A DNA stretch of 64,000 bases. It comes from DASXKD01 sp963703605. Its GTDB lineage: Bacteria; Actinomycetota; Actinomycetes; Streptosporangiales; Streptosporangiaceae. Each line of letters opens with the position of its first letter. Within the stretch, counting starts at the first letter, position 1. The notes under the pieces are model-generated. The model saw only the letters and a program-made list of their open reading frames with translations. It was not told the origin of the DNA and searched no databases. Shown here piece after piece: positions 42,325 through 51,151 of the stretch. The DNA lies in contig CAVPFC010000041.1 in assembly GCA_963703605.1 (NCBI GenBank), forward strand, positions 105,006 through 169,005, written 5' to 3'. A program made the translations under genes and the position numbers.

Positions 42325-43501
42325 ATGGCCGGACCGATGCTCGCACGCACCGATGGGGGCTCTCGCCCGGCCACGGCCTGGTCCTTGGCCCGCCGCCTCT
42401 CGCGGGCGCTGACCCGCAGACGGCGCCAGCTTGGCCGTCTGCGCCGTGAGCGCCGTGGCGATCACGCTGCCCGTGGGGGCTGCCGGTACCGTCGCGGCGC
42501 AGGCGGCCACGCCTGCCTCGCGCGTGCTGACGGGCGGCTGGACCACGCTGACGCTGGAGAAGGGCTGGAGCACCTCGCCGTTCGGCACCTCGGCAGCGGC
42601 GGTCCGCTCGATCAAGGGCATCGTCTACCTCAAGGGCGCGATCTCCACGACCGGCACGAATCCGGTTCCGTTCACCCTGCCCGCTGGGTTCCGCCCGGCC
42701 ACTGAGGTTTACGTCGCGGTGGACCTCTGCAACGCGACCAACGGGCGGCTGCAAATCGAGCCCACCGGTGTGGTCACGGTCGAAGCCGAGGGCGGGGCGT
42801 TCAGCAACGCCGCGTGCTTCACCTCGCTGGACGGGGTCTCGTTCGCGAAGTCGGCCAGTTCGTTCACGCCGCTGACGCTGCAAAACGGCTGGACCAACTC
42901 GCCGTTCGGCACCTCGGCCGCGGCGATGCGCACGATCTCGGGCATCGTCCACCTCAAGGGCGCGATCGCCACGACCGGCACGAATCCGGTTCCGTTCACC
43001 TTGCCGGCCGGGTTCCGCCCGGCCCACGCGGTCTACGTCCCGGTGGACCTCTGCAACGCGGCCCACGGGGCGCTGGAGATCGAGAGGACCGGGGTGGCGA
43101 TCATTTCGGCCGAGGGCGGGGCGTTCAGCAACGCCGCGTGCTTCACCTCGCTGGACGGGGTCTCGTTCGCACGGTCGGGCAGTTCGTTCACGTCGCTGAC
43201 GCTGCAAAACGGCTGGTTCAACTCGCCGTTCGGCACCTTCACCCCGGGGGTGCGCATCGTCTCCGGGATCGTCCACTTCAAGGGCGCGATCGGGACCTCG
43301 GGCACCAACCCGGTCCCGTTCACCCTGCCCGCCCCGTTCCGCCCGGCCCACGTGGTGTTCGTTCCGGTGGACCTGTGCACCGCGACCAACGGACGGTTGC
43401 AAATCGAGCCCACCGGGGTGGTGACCGTCGAGGCCGAGGGCGGGGCGTTCAGCAACGCCGCATGCTTCACCTCACTCGACGGAGCCTCGTTCGCCCCCTG
43501 A
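42325..43501 (+). CDS. Secreted protein of three 108-residue tail-fibre-like units (start region frameshifted)
   Basis: The main frame is open from TTG 42431 (356 residues). It begins in the core of a signal peptide (A-V-C-A-V-S-A-V-A-I-T-L-P-V-G-A-A-G). The expected basic N-terminus (M-A-G-P-M-L-A-R...R-R-R-R-Q), with SD GGAAGGAG and ATG 42325, is one frame off, so a single-base slip near 42417-42441 is needed. The mature part is three near-identical units: L-x-N-G-W-x-N-S-P-F-G, I-S-G-I-V-H-L-K-G-A-I, P-F-T-L-P-A-G-F-R-P-A, F-T-S-L-D-G-V-S-F-A. This order resembles C-terminal domains of phage tail fibres. Export and carbohydrate or cell-surface binding are inferred. Confidence 0.65.
42417..42441 (+). 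other. Hairpin at the frameshift point of the three-unit protein
   Basis: CAGACGGC (42417-42424) and GCCGTCTG (42434-42441) form a perfect 8-bp stem with a 9-nt loop. It lies exactly where the basic N-region (frame of ATG 42325) must change to the frame of the signal-peptide core. It may be coincidence, a cause of polymerase slippage or sequencing error, or less likely a recoding signal. Confidence 0.4.
42530..43500 (+). repeat. 324-bp tandem repeat, three units
   Basis: Landmark GGCGGGGCGTTCAGC recurs at 42791, 43115 and 43439, a period of exactly 324 bp (108 codons). Units are highly similar at the DNA level, so amplification is recent or homogenised by recombination. Confidence 0.88.
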
Positions 43502-43509
43502 CGCACCCC

Positions 43510-43531
43510 GGACCCGGCTCGCCGGGGGTCC
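43510..43531 (+). terminator. Possible terminator hairpin
   Basis: GGACCCGGC-TCG-GCCGGGGGTCC-like imperfect stem (two bulged G) just after the stop of the three-unit protein and before the convergent S41 gene; no T-run. Confidence 0.3.
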
Positions 43532-43610
43532 ACGCCGTCGGCCCGGCCACCCTGGCAATGTGCCAGGGCGTACAGCCTCGCCGCCGCGCCGGCCCGCCTG
43601 GTGGTGCGGG

Positions 43611-45103
43611 TTAGCCGCCGAGCAGGTCGAGCGCTTTGGCGATGTCGGGGTCGTGCCCGGTGGACAGGTCTTGCGCGGTGAGCGGGAGGTAGTAGTCGGG
43701 CGCGACGCCGATGCCGTTGATGAGCTCGTGGTGGGCGCTGAGGTCCTGCGTGGCTGGCAGGATGAGCAGGCTGGCGTCGTCGAGCAGGTACGCGGCTGCG
43801 GGGGCGGCCACGATGCCCCCGGTCCTGGTGCCGACCAGGGTGCCGAGCCGCAGGTCCTTCACCGCGCCGCTGAACGCGTCGCACGCCGAGACGCAGTTCC
43901 GGTCGGTCAGCACGACCAGCCGCAGGTGCAGCAGCGGGACGCTGCGGTCGGTGTAGCGCGCGGTGCAGCTGCCGTGCACGTCGCAGTCGTAGGACCAGGC
44001 CGCGCCGTGGATGAAAGCGCCGAGCAGCCTGGCGGGATCGGCGACGGTGCCGCCGCCGTTGCCGCGCAGGTCCAGGATGAGCCCGCGCAGCTTGCCGCGC
44101 GGGGCCAGGCCTGCTATCGCCTGCAGCACCTGGTCGGCCGAGCCGGGGAAGAACCCGGGCAGCTGCACGTAGGCGATGTCCCCGTCCAGCAGCTTCGCGG
44201 ACACCGCCCGCGGGGGGGCCGGGTAGACCGCGGCGGTCAGGGTCACCGTCCAGGTGCGGCCGGTGGCGGGCCGGTGCAGCTGCACCGTCACCCGGCCTGG
44301 GGCCGGGTAGGGACCGGACAGCAGGTTCATCACCCCGTCGGAGATGATGCCGTCGGCGAACGGCGGCGCGCCGTCGACCGAGACGATGATGTCCCCGGGC
44401 CGCAGCCCGCTGCGGGCGGCGGGGATCCCGGCAGCACCGCGGTGATGAACAGCGGCGGCAGCGCCTCTTGCGGCGCGATAGCCGCCACGTACGGCGCCGG
44501 TGACGTCATGATCCCCAGGTCGCCGGGCACATCTCCGGGTGGCGGCGCCGGGTAGGACCACCGGGCGTGATTGTTGTCCAGGCTGGCGATCATGGCGGTC
44601 ATGGTGGCGGCGGCCAGCTCCTGCCGCTGCGCCGGGCTGGCCGGAAGCTGGCTGGTCACCTTCTGGTACACGGCGGCGAACGCGGCCCAGTCCCGGTCGC
44701 GGTTGCCGGTCAGCGCGGGCATCGTGGCGTCCGGCTGGTCCATCCCGAGCCGGTCCAGCTCCTGGGTGAACCCGGCGAACGCGCCGGCCAGCAGCACCCG
44801 GTCATCCAGCACCGGCCCGGCGTAGTAGTGGGCGAACACGCAGTAGTAGGCCTGCCCGATCGTGGTCACCGTGGTCGGGTGCAGCGGCGGCGCGACCGGC
44901 GGCGGGTTTGCCGAGCACGGCGGCGGCCGCCCGCCAGGCTGCCGGGCCGACGTGGTGCCGCCCGGCCCGGCGCTGCAGGCGGCCAGCGCCACGACCGCCA
45001 CCGCCGGCAGCGCCAGAACAGGCCGTCTCCAGGCCCGCCAGGCCCGCAACGGCGGCCGGCCTCCTGCGGCCGCGGATGCACCACGACGCGATGACCAGCT
45101 CAT
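43611..45103 (-). pseudogene. S41-family peptidase, lipoprotein, split by a frameshift
   Basis: Two overlapping frames make one protein of about 490 residues. The first (45103 to 44330) has a lipobox (V-A-L-A-A-C), an N-terminal helical domain and the start of a PDZ domain. The second (ending 43611) continues S-G-L-R-P-G-D-I-I-V-S-V-D-G and then the catalytic domain with L-I-L-D-L-R-G-N-G-G-G, V-V-L-T-D-R-N-C-V-S-A-C-D-A-F and L-V-G-T-R-T-G-G. The switch must occur near 44415-44435, in a run of GC triplets. The nucleophile Ser in C-V-S-A-C-D is present. S41 enzymes are tail-specific or C-terminal processing proteases outside the membrane. One-base indel: true decay or sequence error. Confidence 0.75.
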
Positions 45104-45143
45104 CGCGATCCCCTCCCCGTTATCAGCGTCACGATCGCGCCCG

Positions 45144-46124
45144 TTACCCGGCGCGCGATGCCCGCCTGACCCGCCCCAGCCAGGACACGATCGCCACCGG
45201 CCACACCAGCACGGCGACGACCAGGATGACGAGCCAGGCCGCCAGGCCGCCGTACAAGGGATATGGGAGGGTGACGGCGAGACTGGGCAGGAGCCCGGTC
45301 GCTACCAGCCCCGCGACCCGCCGGCCCGCGGGGCCGCGTACGCGCGTGACGGCTACCGCGAGCGCGATCGCCAGGACGCCCAGCAGGCGGAAGGCAAGAT
45401 CTCCCGACGGCGCGGCAGGGTACACCAGCTGAACGATCGAGGGGAACCCGAAGCCTGCGGACAGGCCCGCGATCATGAGGCAGGCTCGCCGCCACCCCAC
45501 GATCGCCAGGCCCCGCAGCGGGCCGGGGGACAAGGCCAGCGAGCAAGCCGCCAGGCTGGCCAGGACGACGGGGACGTCAACCGTGCCCAGGAACTGGAGA
45601 AGCCCTTGGGACAAGGCACCGCTCTGCTGCACGCTCACGGTCAGCACAGCCAGCCAGGCGAGCGTTAGCGAGATGGCCGCGATCACCGCGGCTGCTCCCC
45701 GGCAGCCGGTCAGCCCCAGCAGCACCACCGCCAGCCAGGCCAGCACCACGACGGACTCCCCAAGAGAGGGCAGGACCGGGAGCAGTGTCCAGAACGGAAC
45801 CCTCGCGGCGGCGGTTGCATCCATGGCTCCCCGTCCCAGGGCGAGGAGGATGACCACCACCGCCGGGGCGATCAGGCTCACGACGGCCAGGGCGTCCTGC
45901 CCGGCGTCGGCGGCCAGCCAGCCGGGGATCCGGCGTACCCGGATCACCAGGCCGCAGGCGGCCAGGTTCACCGCCTGGCCCAGGCCCGGCGCGCGCTGTC
46001 CGGGCCGGGCGGCGGCCAGCAGCACGCCGAGCATCTCCTCCCGGTGGGTGGGCGGGTAGCAGCGCAGCAAGCGCAGGTAGCGCCGTTCCAGGACGGCCGC
46101 CCCGGCCGGGTCCCTAGCTGGCAT
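45144..46124 (-). CDS. Polytopic membrane protein, PadR-coupled
   Basis: 326 residues from ATG 46124, chosen for its GGGAGGGGAC SD; a GTG at 46169 overlapping the PadR stop (GTGA) is the alternative. The cytoplasmic N-terminus L-E-R-R-Y-L-R-L-L-R-C-Y-P-P-T-H-R-E-E-M-L is the conserved head of actinobacterial membrane proteins that follow PadR regulators. About eight TM helices follow. PadR/membrane-protein pairs are often stress- or antibiotic-responsive; function here unknown. Confidence 0.75.
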   Translation of the reverse strand: MPARDPAGAAVLERRYLRLLRCYPPTHREEMLGVLLAAARPGQRAPGLGQAVNLAACGLVIRVRRIPGWLAADAGQDALAVVSLIAPAVVVILLALGRGAMDATAAARVPFWTLLPVLPSLGESVVVLAWLAVVLLGLTGCRGAAAVIAAISLTLAWLAVLTVSVQQSGALSQGLLQFLGTVDVPVVLASLAACSLALSPGPLRGLAIVGWRRACLMIAGLSAGFGFPSIVQLVYPAAPSGDLAFRLLGVLAIALAVAVTRVRGPAGRRVAGLVATGLLPSLAVTLPYPLYGGLAAWLVILVVAVLVWPVAIVSWLGRVRRASRAG

Positions 46125-46165
46125 GTCCCCTCCCGCCCTCGTAGCCTGGCCGGTTCCGGCCGCGC

Positions 46166-46519
46166 TCACGCGGTGCCTCCGGCGAGCCGCGCGCGCAGCC
46201 GCTGCGCCGCGACGGCGGCGCTGGCGCGCCGGCGTTCGGTCTCGGCCGCCAGCAGCGCCGCGCCCTCGTCCGTGAGCCGGTAGTACCGGCGCAGCCGGCC
46301 GCCGGCGACTTCCTCCCGGTCCGGCTCGACCAGCCGGGCCGAACGCAGCCGGTCCAGCGCCATGTACAGGGTTCCGGTCTGCAGCCGGGTCACCCCACCG
46401 GAGATCCGCTCAGCGTCGGTGATGATCCCGTAGCCATGCTGGGGCCCCGCCGCCAGAGCGGTCAGGATGAGGAACGTAGGCTCCTGCATGCTCCGCTTCT
46501 TCATGTCATAGACATACAT
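46166..46519 (-). CDS. PadR-family transcriptional regulator
   Basis: 117 residues from ATG 46519 (an ATG at 46504, M-K-K-R-S-M-Q-E-P, is the family-like alternative). Winged helix: P-T-F-L-I-L-T-A-L-A-A-G-P-Q-H-G-Y-G-I-I and G-T-L-Y-M-A-L-D-R-L, then R-R-Y-Y-R-L-T-D-E-G and a dimerisation helix. TATAGG upstream on the minus strand places a leaderless start near 46519. It likely represses its own operon. The 327 nt between it and the LLM gene show no gene or clear operator. Confidence 0.9.
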   Translation of the reverse strand: MYVYDMKKRSMQEPTFLILTALAAGPQHGYGIITDAERISGGVTRLQTGTLYMALDRLRSARLVEPDREEVAGGRLRRYYRLTDEGAALLAAETERRRASAAVAAQRLRARLAGGTA

Positions 46520-46846
46520 CAACCATCTACCTATAGCAAGCCGTACGGGGAGGCTGAGACCGATCGTGCCCGCACCTCATTGCACGCGAGTTAAACCGCA
46601 ATTAAGCGGTACGTCAGCTCAGGGTCAGCTCGCTGCATCACCCGGCCGGTGCCGGTGCCCCTCACCGGTATCACTCACTCGCGGGCGTGATAGGACCCGG
46701 AAGCGCAGGACCGGGGACGGCCGGTCGCTGCAGTACGCCTGCCCAGCCCGACACGCCCGTCTACAGGCTCACGTCCAGCCAGCGCGGGAACCGCGCCAAA
46801 TAGCGGCAAAAATCTCCTGCCACTTACCGCCGAAGGTCACAACCTG

Positions 46847-47866
46847 TCAGGCGAGGACCGCGGGCAGAACGCGGCGGCCGAGCAGTTCGATGCCGCGCGC
46901 TGCCGTGAGGCCGTGCGGCGTCCCGAACTCGACGCGGGTGGCACCGGCCTCGAAAAGCGCGGCCACCTGCGTGGCGACCTGCTCCGGCGTCCCGGAGAAA
47001 GCGAACAGGTCGAGGATGGAGTCCGGTACGAGCCGGGCGGCTTCGTCGTGGTGACCCGCGCGGGCCAGCGACTGGATCGCGGCCAGGTCCACCTCGTCAA
47101 GCCCAGGCGCAGGGTCGAGGGCGGCGACGACCGGGAGGTACATGGCGACCTCGGCGCGGGCCAGGCGCCGGGCGCGGGCCCCGTCGTCGTCTACGACCGT
47201 CACGGCGCCGCACACCAGCCCGGTCTCGCCCGGCGGCCGCCGGGCGTGGGCCTCGCCGCGCGCCAGTGCCTGCTTCGCCGGCGCCAGCAGCGCCGGGTTC
47301 GCCGTGCCGCCGATCTTGACTTCGGCGGCAAGCTCACCCGCCAGGGACGCCCCCAGCGGGCCCCAGGTCCCGAGCATGAGGTCCACCTCCGCCCGCACCG
47401 GCCGGTATGCGAGGCACGCCCCCCGCTCCACCCGGAAGATCTCGCCGTGGTACGCATCGTCGTTGCCGGAGAACAGGTGGCGCACCACCGCCACCGCCTC
47501 GCGCAACCGCCGCACCGGGCGCTCCTGGGTGACTGCGACGGCCCCGAGCCACGCCCCGCGGGCCAGCCCGAGATAGGCCCGGCCGGCCGAGACGGTGTCG
47601 AGGATGTGGAGCTGATTCGCTATCTCCAGCGGGTGCAGCAGGTAGGGATTCAGGCAGGCGGGGCCGAGCCGGATGCTCCGGGTGGCCTGGGCGATGGTGA
47701 TCAGCGGGAGCAGTGGCGAGGGGTAAAGCAGGTCGCTGTAGACCGAGATGGTCGAAAAGCCCAGCTCCTCGATCCGCGGGGCGAGGCCGGCGTAGGTCGC
47801 CAGGTCCTCGTCCGACTGCATGGCGATGCTCAGCTCACGCCTGCCGCGGGCCGTACCGGGGATCAC
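46847..47866 (-). CDS. LLM-class (luciferase-like, probably F420-dependent) oxidoreductase
   Basis: 339 residues, GTG start overlapping the TIGR04076 stop. (beta/alpha)8 features: E-L-G-F-S-T-I-S-V-Y-S-D, R-L-G-P-A-C-L-N-P-Y, L-D-T-V-S-A-G-R-A-Y-L-G-L-A-R-G and G-T-P-E-Q-V-A-T-Q-V. The N-terminus S-I-A-M-Q-S resembles F420-dependent tetrahydromethanopterin-reductase-like enzymes more than FMN luciferases. Last gene of the four-gene amidohydrolase operon; probably reduces or oxidises a product of the hydrolases. Confidence 0.88.
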   Translation of the reverse strand: MIPGTARGRRELSIAMQSDEDLATYAGLAPRIEELGFSTISVYSDLLYPSPLLPLITIAQATRSIRLGPACLNPYLLHPLEIANQLHILDTVSAGRAYLGLARGAWLGAVAVTQERPVRRLREAVAVVRHLFSGNDDAYHGEIFRVERGACLAYRPVRAEVDLMLGTWGPLGASLAGELAAEVKIGGTANPALLAPAKQALARGEAHARRPPGETGLVCGAVTVVDDDGARARRLARAEVAMYLPVVAALDPAPGLDEVDLAAIQSLARAGHHDEAARLVPDSILDLFAFSGTPEQVATQVAALFEAGATRVEFGTPHGLTAARGIELLGRRVLPAVLA

Positions 47867-48252
47867 GTCACCTCGCGCAGCGCGACCGTTCGCCGGCCGG
47901 TCCGCTCGATCCGCATGATCACCCGCTCGTCCGGGTCGGGACAGGCAACGTGCACGTCGTGCTCGAGCCAGTCTCCGGGGGGAAGCTGGCGCTGCTTGGC
48001 GGCGAGCAGGGGCAGCACCGAGGCGAGCGCGTAGACGCAGAAGAAGCGGCCGGGACAGGTGCGCAGATGGCTGCTCTCGGTGAGCTCGAACCAGTCACCG
48101 GGGCGCATGCCGCATACCGGGCGCCCCTCGATGCGCTCGACTACCACCCGCAGGTCGAAGAGCGGTGCCGACTCCGCGGTACCGGGGCCCCGGGCCTGCT
48201 CCCCGGCCGGCGCGCCGTCGCTCCCCTGGGTTGGCGGGCTATCGCTGCTCAT
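47863..48252 (-). CDS. TIGR04076-family protein
   Basis: 129 residues from ATG 48252 (ATGA overlap with the amidohydrolase stop). After a variable 30-residue head: D-L-R-V-V-V-E-R-I-E-G-R-P-V-C-G-M-R-P-G-D-W-F-E-L and T-C-P-G-R-F-F-C-V-Y-A-L-A-S-V-L-P-L-L, which is the family pattern with conserved cysteines. No biochemical role established. Tightly coupled between an amidohydrolase and an LLM oxidoreductase, so perhaps a small subunit or adaptor of that pathway. Confidence 0.75.
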   Translation of the reverse strand: MSSDSPPTQGSDGAPAGEQARGPGTAESAPLFDLRVVVERIEGRPVCGMRPGDWFELTESSHLRTCPGRFFCVYALASVLPLLAAKQRQLPPGDWLEHDVHVACPDPDERVIMRIERTGRRTVALREVT

Positions 48253-49475
48253 CTCACCCACGAATCGTCGCGGTAGACAACCCCGTCCTTCATCACCCAG
48301 TGCAGCGTCCGCAGCGCGGACACCGATGCCGTGGGATCGCCGGTCATCGCGATGAGATCCGCCCGTTTGCCGGCCTCGACCGTGCCCACTTCGTCACCGA
48401 TACGGAGCCACTCGGCCGGCACCCGGGTCGCGGCGAGCAACGCGTCGCGCGGCGGCAGGCCGAACGCCTCCATGTGCTCGAGCTCGCGCACGGTGGCCGA
48501 AGTTCCGTCGGTCTTCCAGAACGGCGGGACGTCACTGCCCAGCATCATCGGGACGCCGGCCGCCAGGGCGATACGGTAACTCTCCTCGTGGATGGGGGCG
48601 GCGCCAAGAGCCCGCTCCCGCATCCAGGCCGGCACCTGCATCGCCTCGAAGATATCGGGGCATCTGGTCACCGAAAGGGTGGGGACGAGCGCGGCGCCGT
48701 GATCGCGCATTTTAGCTGCGGCATTCTTGGTCAGCCGGTAGCCGTGCTCGACGCAGTCGAGCCCAAGGTCCAGCGCCTTTTCGATTATTTCCGCCGGGCC
48801 CGCGTGAGCCGTCACCTTCCGGCCCCAGTTGTGCGCCGTGGCGATCACCGCCTCGAGCTCTCCCGGTGTGAGCGGGATCGTCTCCATGGTTTCGTTCGCC
48901 CCGGCGATGCCTCCGGAAATCATGACCTTGATGAGATCGGCGCCGGCGCTGATCTGCGCCCGCGTACCGCGCATAAACCCGTCGGGCCCGTCACATTCGA
49001 GTGTGATCGACGACTCATGCCCGTGCCCGCCGGTGCACACCAGCGCCTGCCCGGCCGTGAAAACACGCGGTCCCTCGGTACGCCCCGCGGCGATCGCCGA
49101 CCGCAGCGCGAAATCCGTGCCTTTGCTCTCCCCCACGCACCGGACCGTGGTCACCCCGCTGAGCAACGTTTCCCGCGCGCAGCCCGCGACATAAAACGCC
49201 AGTTCATGAACCGCCATGGCCTCGATCGAGTCACCCAGCGGCCCGGGCAGCGCGAGGCCGAAATGAGTATGCATGTTGAACAGGCCGGCCATCAGGTACG
49301 ACCCGTGCAGGTCGACCACCGCCGCGCCACCGGGCGCGCCGGGGGCGCCCGCCGCGCCCGCCTGCCCGATCGCGGCGATCTTGCCGTCCTGGATCAGAAC
49401 GTGGTGGTCACGGAGCAGGTCAGCGCCCCGGCCGTCAAACACGTGACAGTTGACAAGAACCTTCGTTCCGCCCAT
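48249..49475 (-). CDS. Metal-dependent amidohydrolase (imidazolonepropionase-like)
   Basis: 408 residues. Beta-sandwich head (V-L-V-N-C-H-V-F-D-G-R-G), metal site N-M-H-T-H-F-G, His in V-T-A-H-A-G and D-C-V-E-H-G-Y, and the final Asp in L-G-S-D-V-P-P. All usual ligands of the amidohydrolase superfamily are present. Prolidase/imidazolonepropionase-like members hydrolyse cyclic amides or dipeptides. 25 nt downstream of the second amidohydrolase. Confidence 0.9.
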   Translation of the reverse strand: MGGTKVLVNCHVFDGRGADLLRDHHVLIQDGKIAAIGQAGAAGAPGAPGGAAVVDLHGSYLMAGLFNMHTHFGLALPGPLGDSIEAMAVHELAFYVAGCARETLLSGVTTVRCVGESKGTDFALRSAIAAGRTEGPRVFTAGQALVCTGGHGHESSITLECDGPDGFMRGTRAQISAGADLIKVMISGGIAGANETMETIPLTPGELEAVIATAHNWGRKVTAHAGPAEIIEKALDLGLDCVEHGYRLTKNAAAKMRDHGAALVPTLSVTRCPDIFEAMQVPAWMRERALGAAPIHEESYRIALAAGVPMMLGSDVPPFWKTDGTSATVRELEHMEAFGLPPRDALLAATRVPAEWLRIGDEVGTVEAGKRADLIAMTGDPTASVSALRTLHWVMKDGVVYRDDSWVR

Positions 49476-49500
49476 GGCCAGTCCCCTCCCGCCCAGGCTG

Positions 49501-51087
49501 CTACGAGCTTGCCTGCGCCATGAGCCCGGCCGGATCGTGGACCGGCCTGCCTGCCAGCAAGGTCAGCACGACCTCAGTATCCGGCAACGCCCCGGCCGGG
49601 CAGGACAGCGGGTCGGTGGCGAACGCGACCAGGTCGGCGTCCATCCCCGGCCGCAGTTCGCCCCGGCGCTCCGCCACGCCAAGCAGGGCCGCGGCACGCC
49701 GGGTGTATAGGTCGAAGGCAAGACTGCGCGGCACAGCCTGATCCGGCCCGATCAGCCCGCCGGTACGGCCCGTGCGGGTCACCATGAACCAGATATTGCG
49801 CAGCGGGTCGAAGGGAGGCACGTCCCCGTCGCTGCCCGCCGCCACCTGGACGCCGGCCGACACCATGTCGCGCACCGGGGCCGCTCGCGCGGAGTTCTCC
49901 GCGCCCCAGTAACGCCGCACCTCGTCGGCGAACTCGTAAACGATTCCCGGATGGGCGGACACGCCGATGCCGGAGGAGGCCAGGCGCCGGATCGTTGCGG
50001 GCGTGCAGTTGAGCGCGTGCTCGACGGTCAGCTGCCGCGGCTCCCGGGCCAGGCCGGTCGCCAGTGCCCTTTCGTAGACGTCGAGGACGATCCGGACCGC
50101 CCCGTCACCAACCGCGTGGCAGCCGGCCCCCGTGCCCCGGGCCAGCGATTCGGCCACCATGACCCACAGGTCCGGTGCGGTCACCCTGAAGGGCTCCGCG
50201 CACGCGTAGTCCGGCCCCGCCTCGCCGCTGATCGCCGCGTCCGCGATCCGGCCGTCCACGAACACCTTGACGCCCGTCACCCGCAAATACGGATCCGCCA
50301 GGTCATCCGCTGGCATTTCCCGGATCCGCTGGCGCGCGGCGCTCAGGTCGCTGCCTTCCGGAATGCGCCACAACAGGTCGCACCGCAACGACAGCCTGCC
50401 GTCCTCCCGGAGCGCCCGGAACAGTTCCAGCTCACCGGCGTCGACCCCGGCCTCCCGGATGGACGTGACGCCGCGCGCGTTGAAGCGTGCCATGACCGTC
50501 GCGAGGTCCTCGCGGCGCCCGGTGGGACCAGGTGCCCCGGCAAGCCGGAGGGCCCGGGCGATAAGGGCGTCCGACGTCACGGGCGCGTCGCTGGCGCCTG
50601 CCGCGTGGGCCTCGCCGTGCTGGGCCAGCATCGCCCAGGCGCGCGTGTTCAGCACGGCGAGATGGCTTCCCCGCCGCAACACGATAGGCCCGGGAACACC
50701 CAGCGCGTCCAGTTCCTGCCTGGTGGGCAGCCGGCCCTCGGGCAACTGGGACTCGTGCCAGTTGCGCGCGGACACGGTCCACTCATCCGCGCTGCGGGGC
50801 AACGCGGCACCCCGGACCGCCGCCAGCAGGCCTTCGATCGTCGCTGCCTCGCGCATGCTGACCAGCCGTGCGTCCGCCGCAGCCTGTATCGCGTGGACGT
50901 GGGTGTCGATGAAGCCAGGCCCGGCACAGGCAGAACCCAGATCGACCCAGCACGCCATCGGCCCGGCCGCCCGCGCCGCTTCCTCGCGCGTGTTCGCCAG
51001 GGCTTTCACTGCGCCATTCACGATGACGATGTGCCGGAAAGAGGCACCGGACCGGTAGTCCGGCCTGATCTTCCGGGCCGTCAGCAC
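49501..51087 (-). CDS. YtcJ-type amidohydrolase
   Basis: 528 residues, GTG start. G-F-I-D-T-H-V-H-A-I (metal His pair), the YtcJ insertion N-W-H-E-S-Q-L-P-E-G-R-L-P-T, K-V-F-V-D-G-R-I, G-C-H-A-V-G-D-G-A, V-E-H-A-L-N, and D-G-D-V-P-P-F-D-P-L near the end. Family PF07969 (aryldialkylphosphatase-like/N-substituted formamide deformylase type). First gene of the four-gene minus-strand operon. Confidence 0.9.
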   Translation of the reverse strand: MLTARKIRPDYRSGASFRHIVIVNGAVKALANTREEAARAAGPMACWVDLGSACAGPGFIDTHVHAIQAAADARLVSMREAATIEGLLAAVRGAALPRSADEWTVSARNWHESQLPEGRLPTRQELDALGVPGPIVLRRGSHLAVLNTRAWAMLAQHGEAHAAGASDAPVTSDALIARALRLAGAPGPTGRREDLATVMARFNARGVTSIREAGVDAGELELFRALREDGRLSLRCDLLWRIPEGSDLSAARQRIREMPADDLADPYLRVTGVKVFVDGRIADAAISGEAGPDYACAEPFRVTAPDLWVMVAESLARGTGAGCHAVGDGAVRIVLDVYERALATGLAREPRQLTVEHALNCTPATIRRLASSGIGVSAHPGIVYEFADEVRRYWGAENSARAAPVRDMVSAGVQVAAGSDGDVPPFDPLRNIWFMVTRTGRTGGLIGPDQAVPRSLAFDLYTRRAAALLGVAERRGELRPGMDADLVAFATDPLSCPAGALPDTEVVLTLLAGRPVHDPAGLMAQASS

Positions 51088-51151
51088 GGTCGCCGCCGAG
51101 CCTTGGCGCGAGACACCCGGAACGAGGGACGCCGCGAGCGTCAGGACGGGT

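Noticed and set aside
31099..43501. Prophage or contractile injection system
   Set aside because: Collar and tail-fibre-like domains are present, but no tube, sheath, baseplate, capsid, portal, terminase, lysin or integrase gene was seen.
46530..46540. CCTATAGCA before PadR as a member of the GCTATAGC regulon
   Set aside because: Only half of the palindrome matches; more likely a -10 element.
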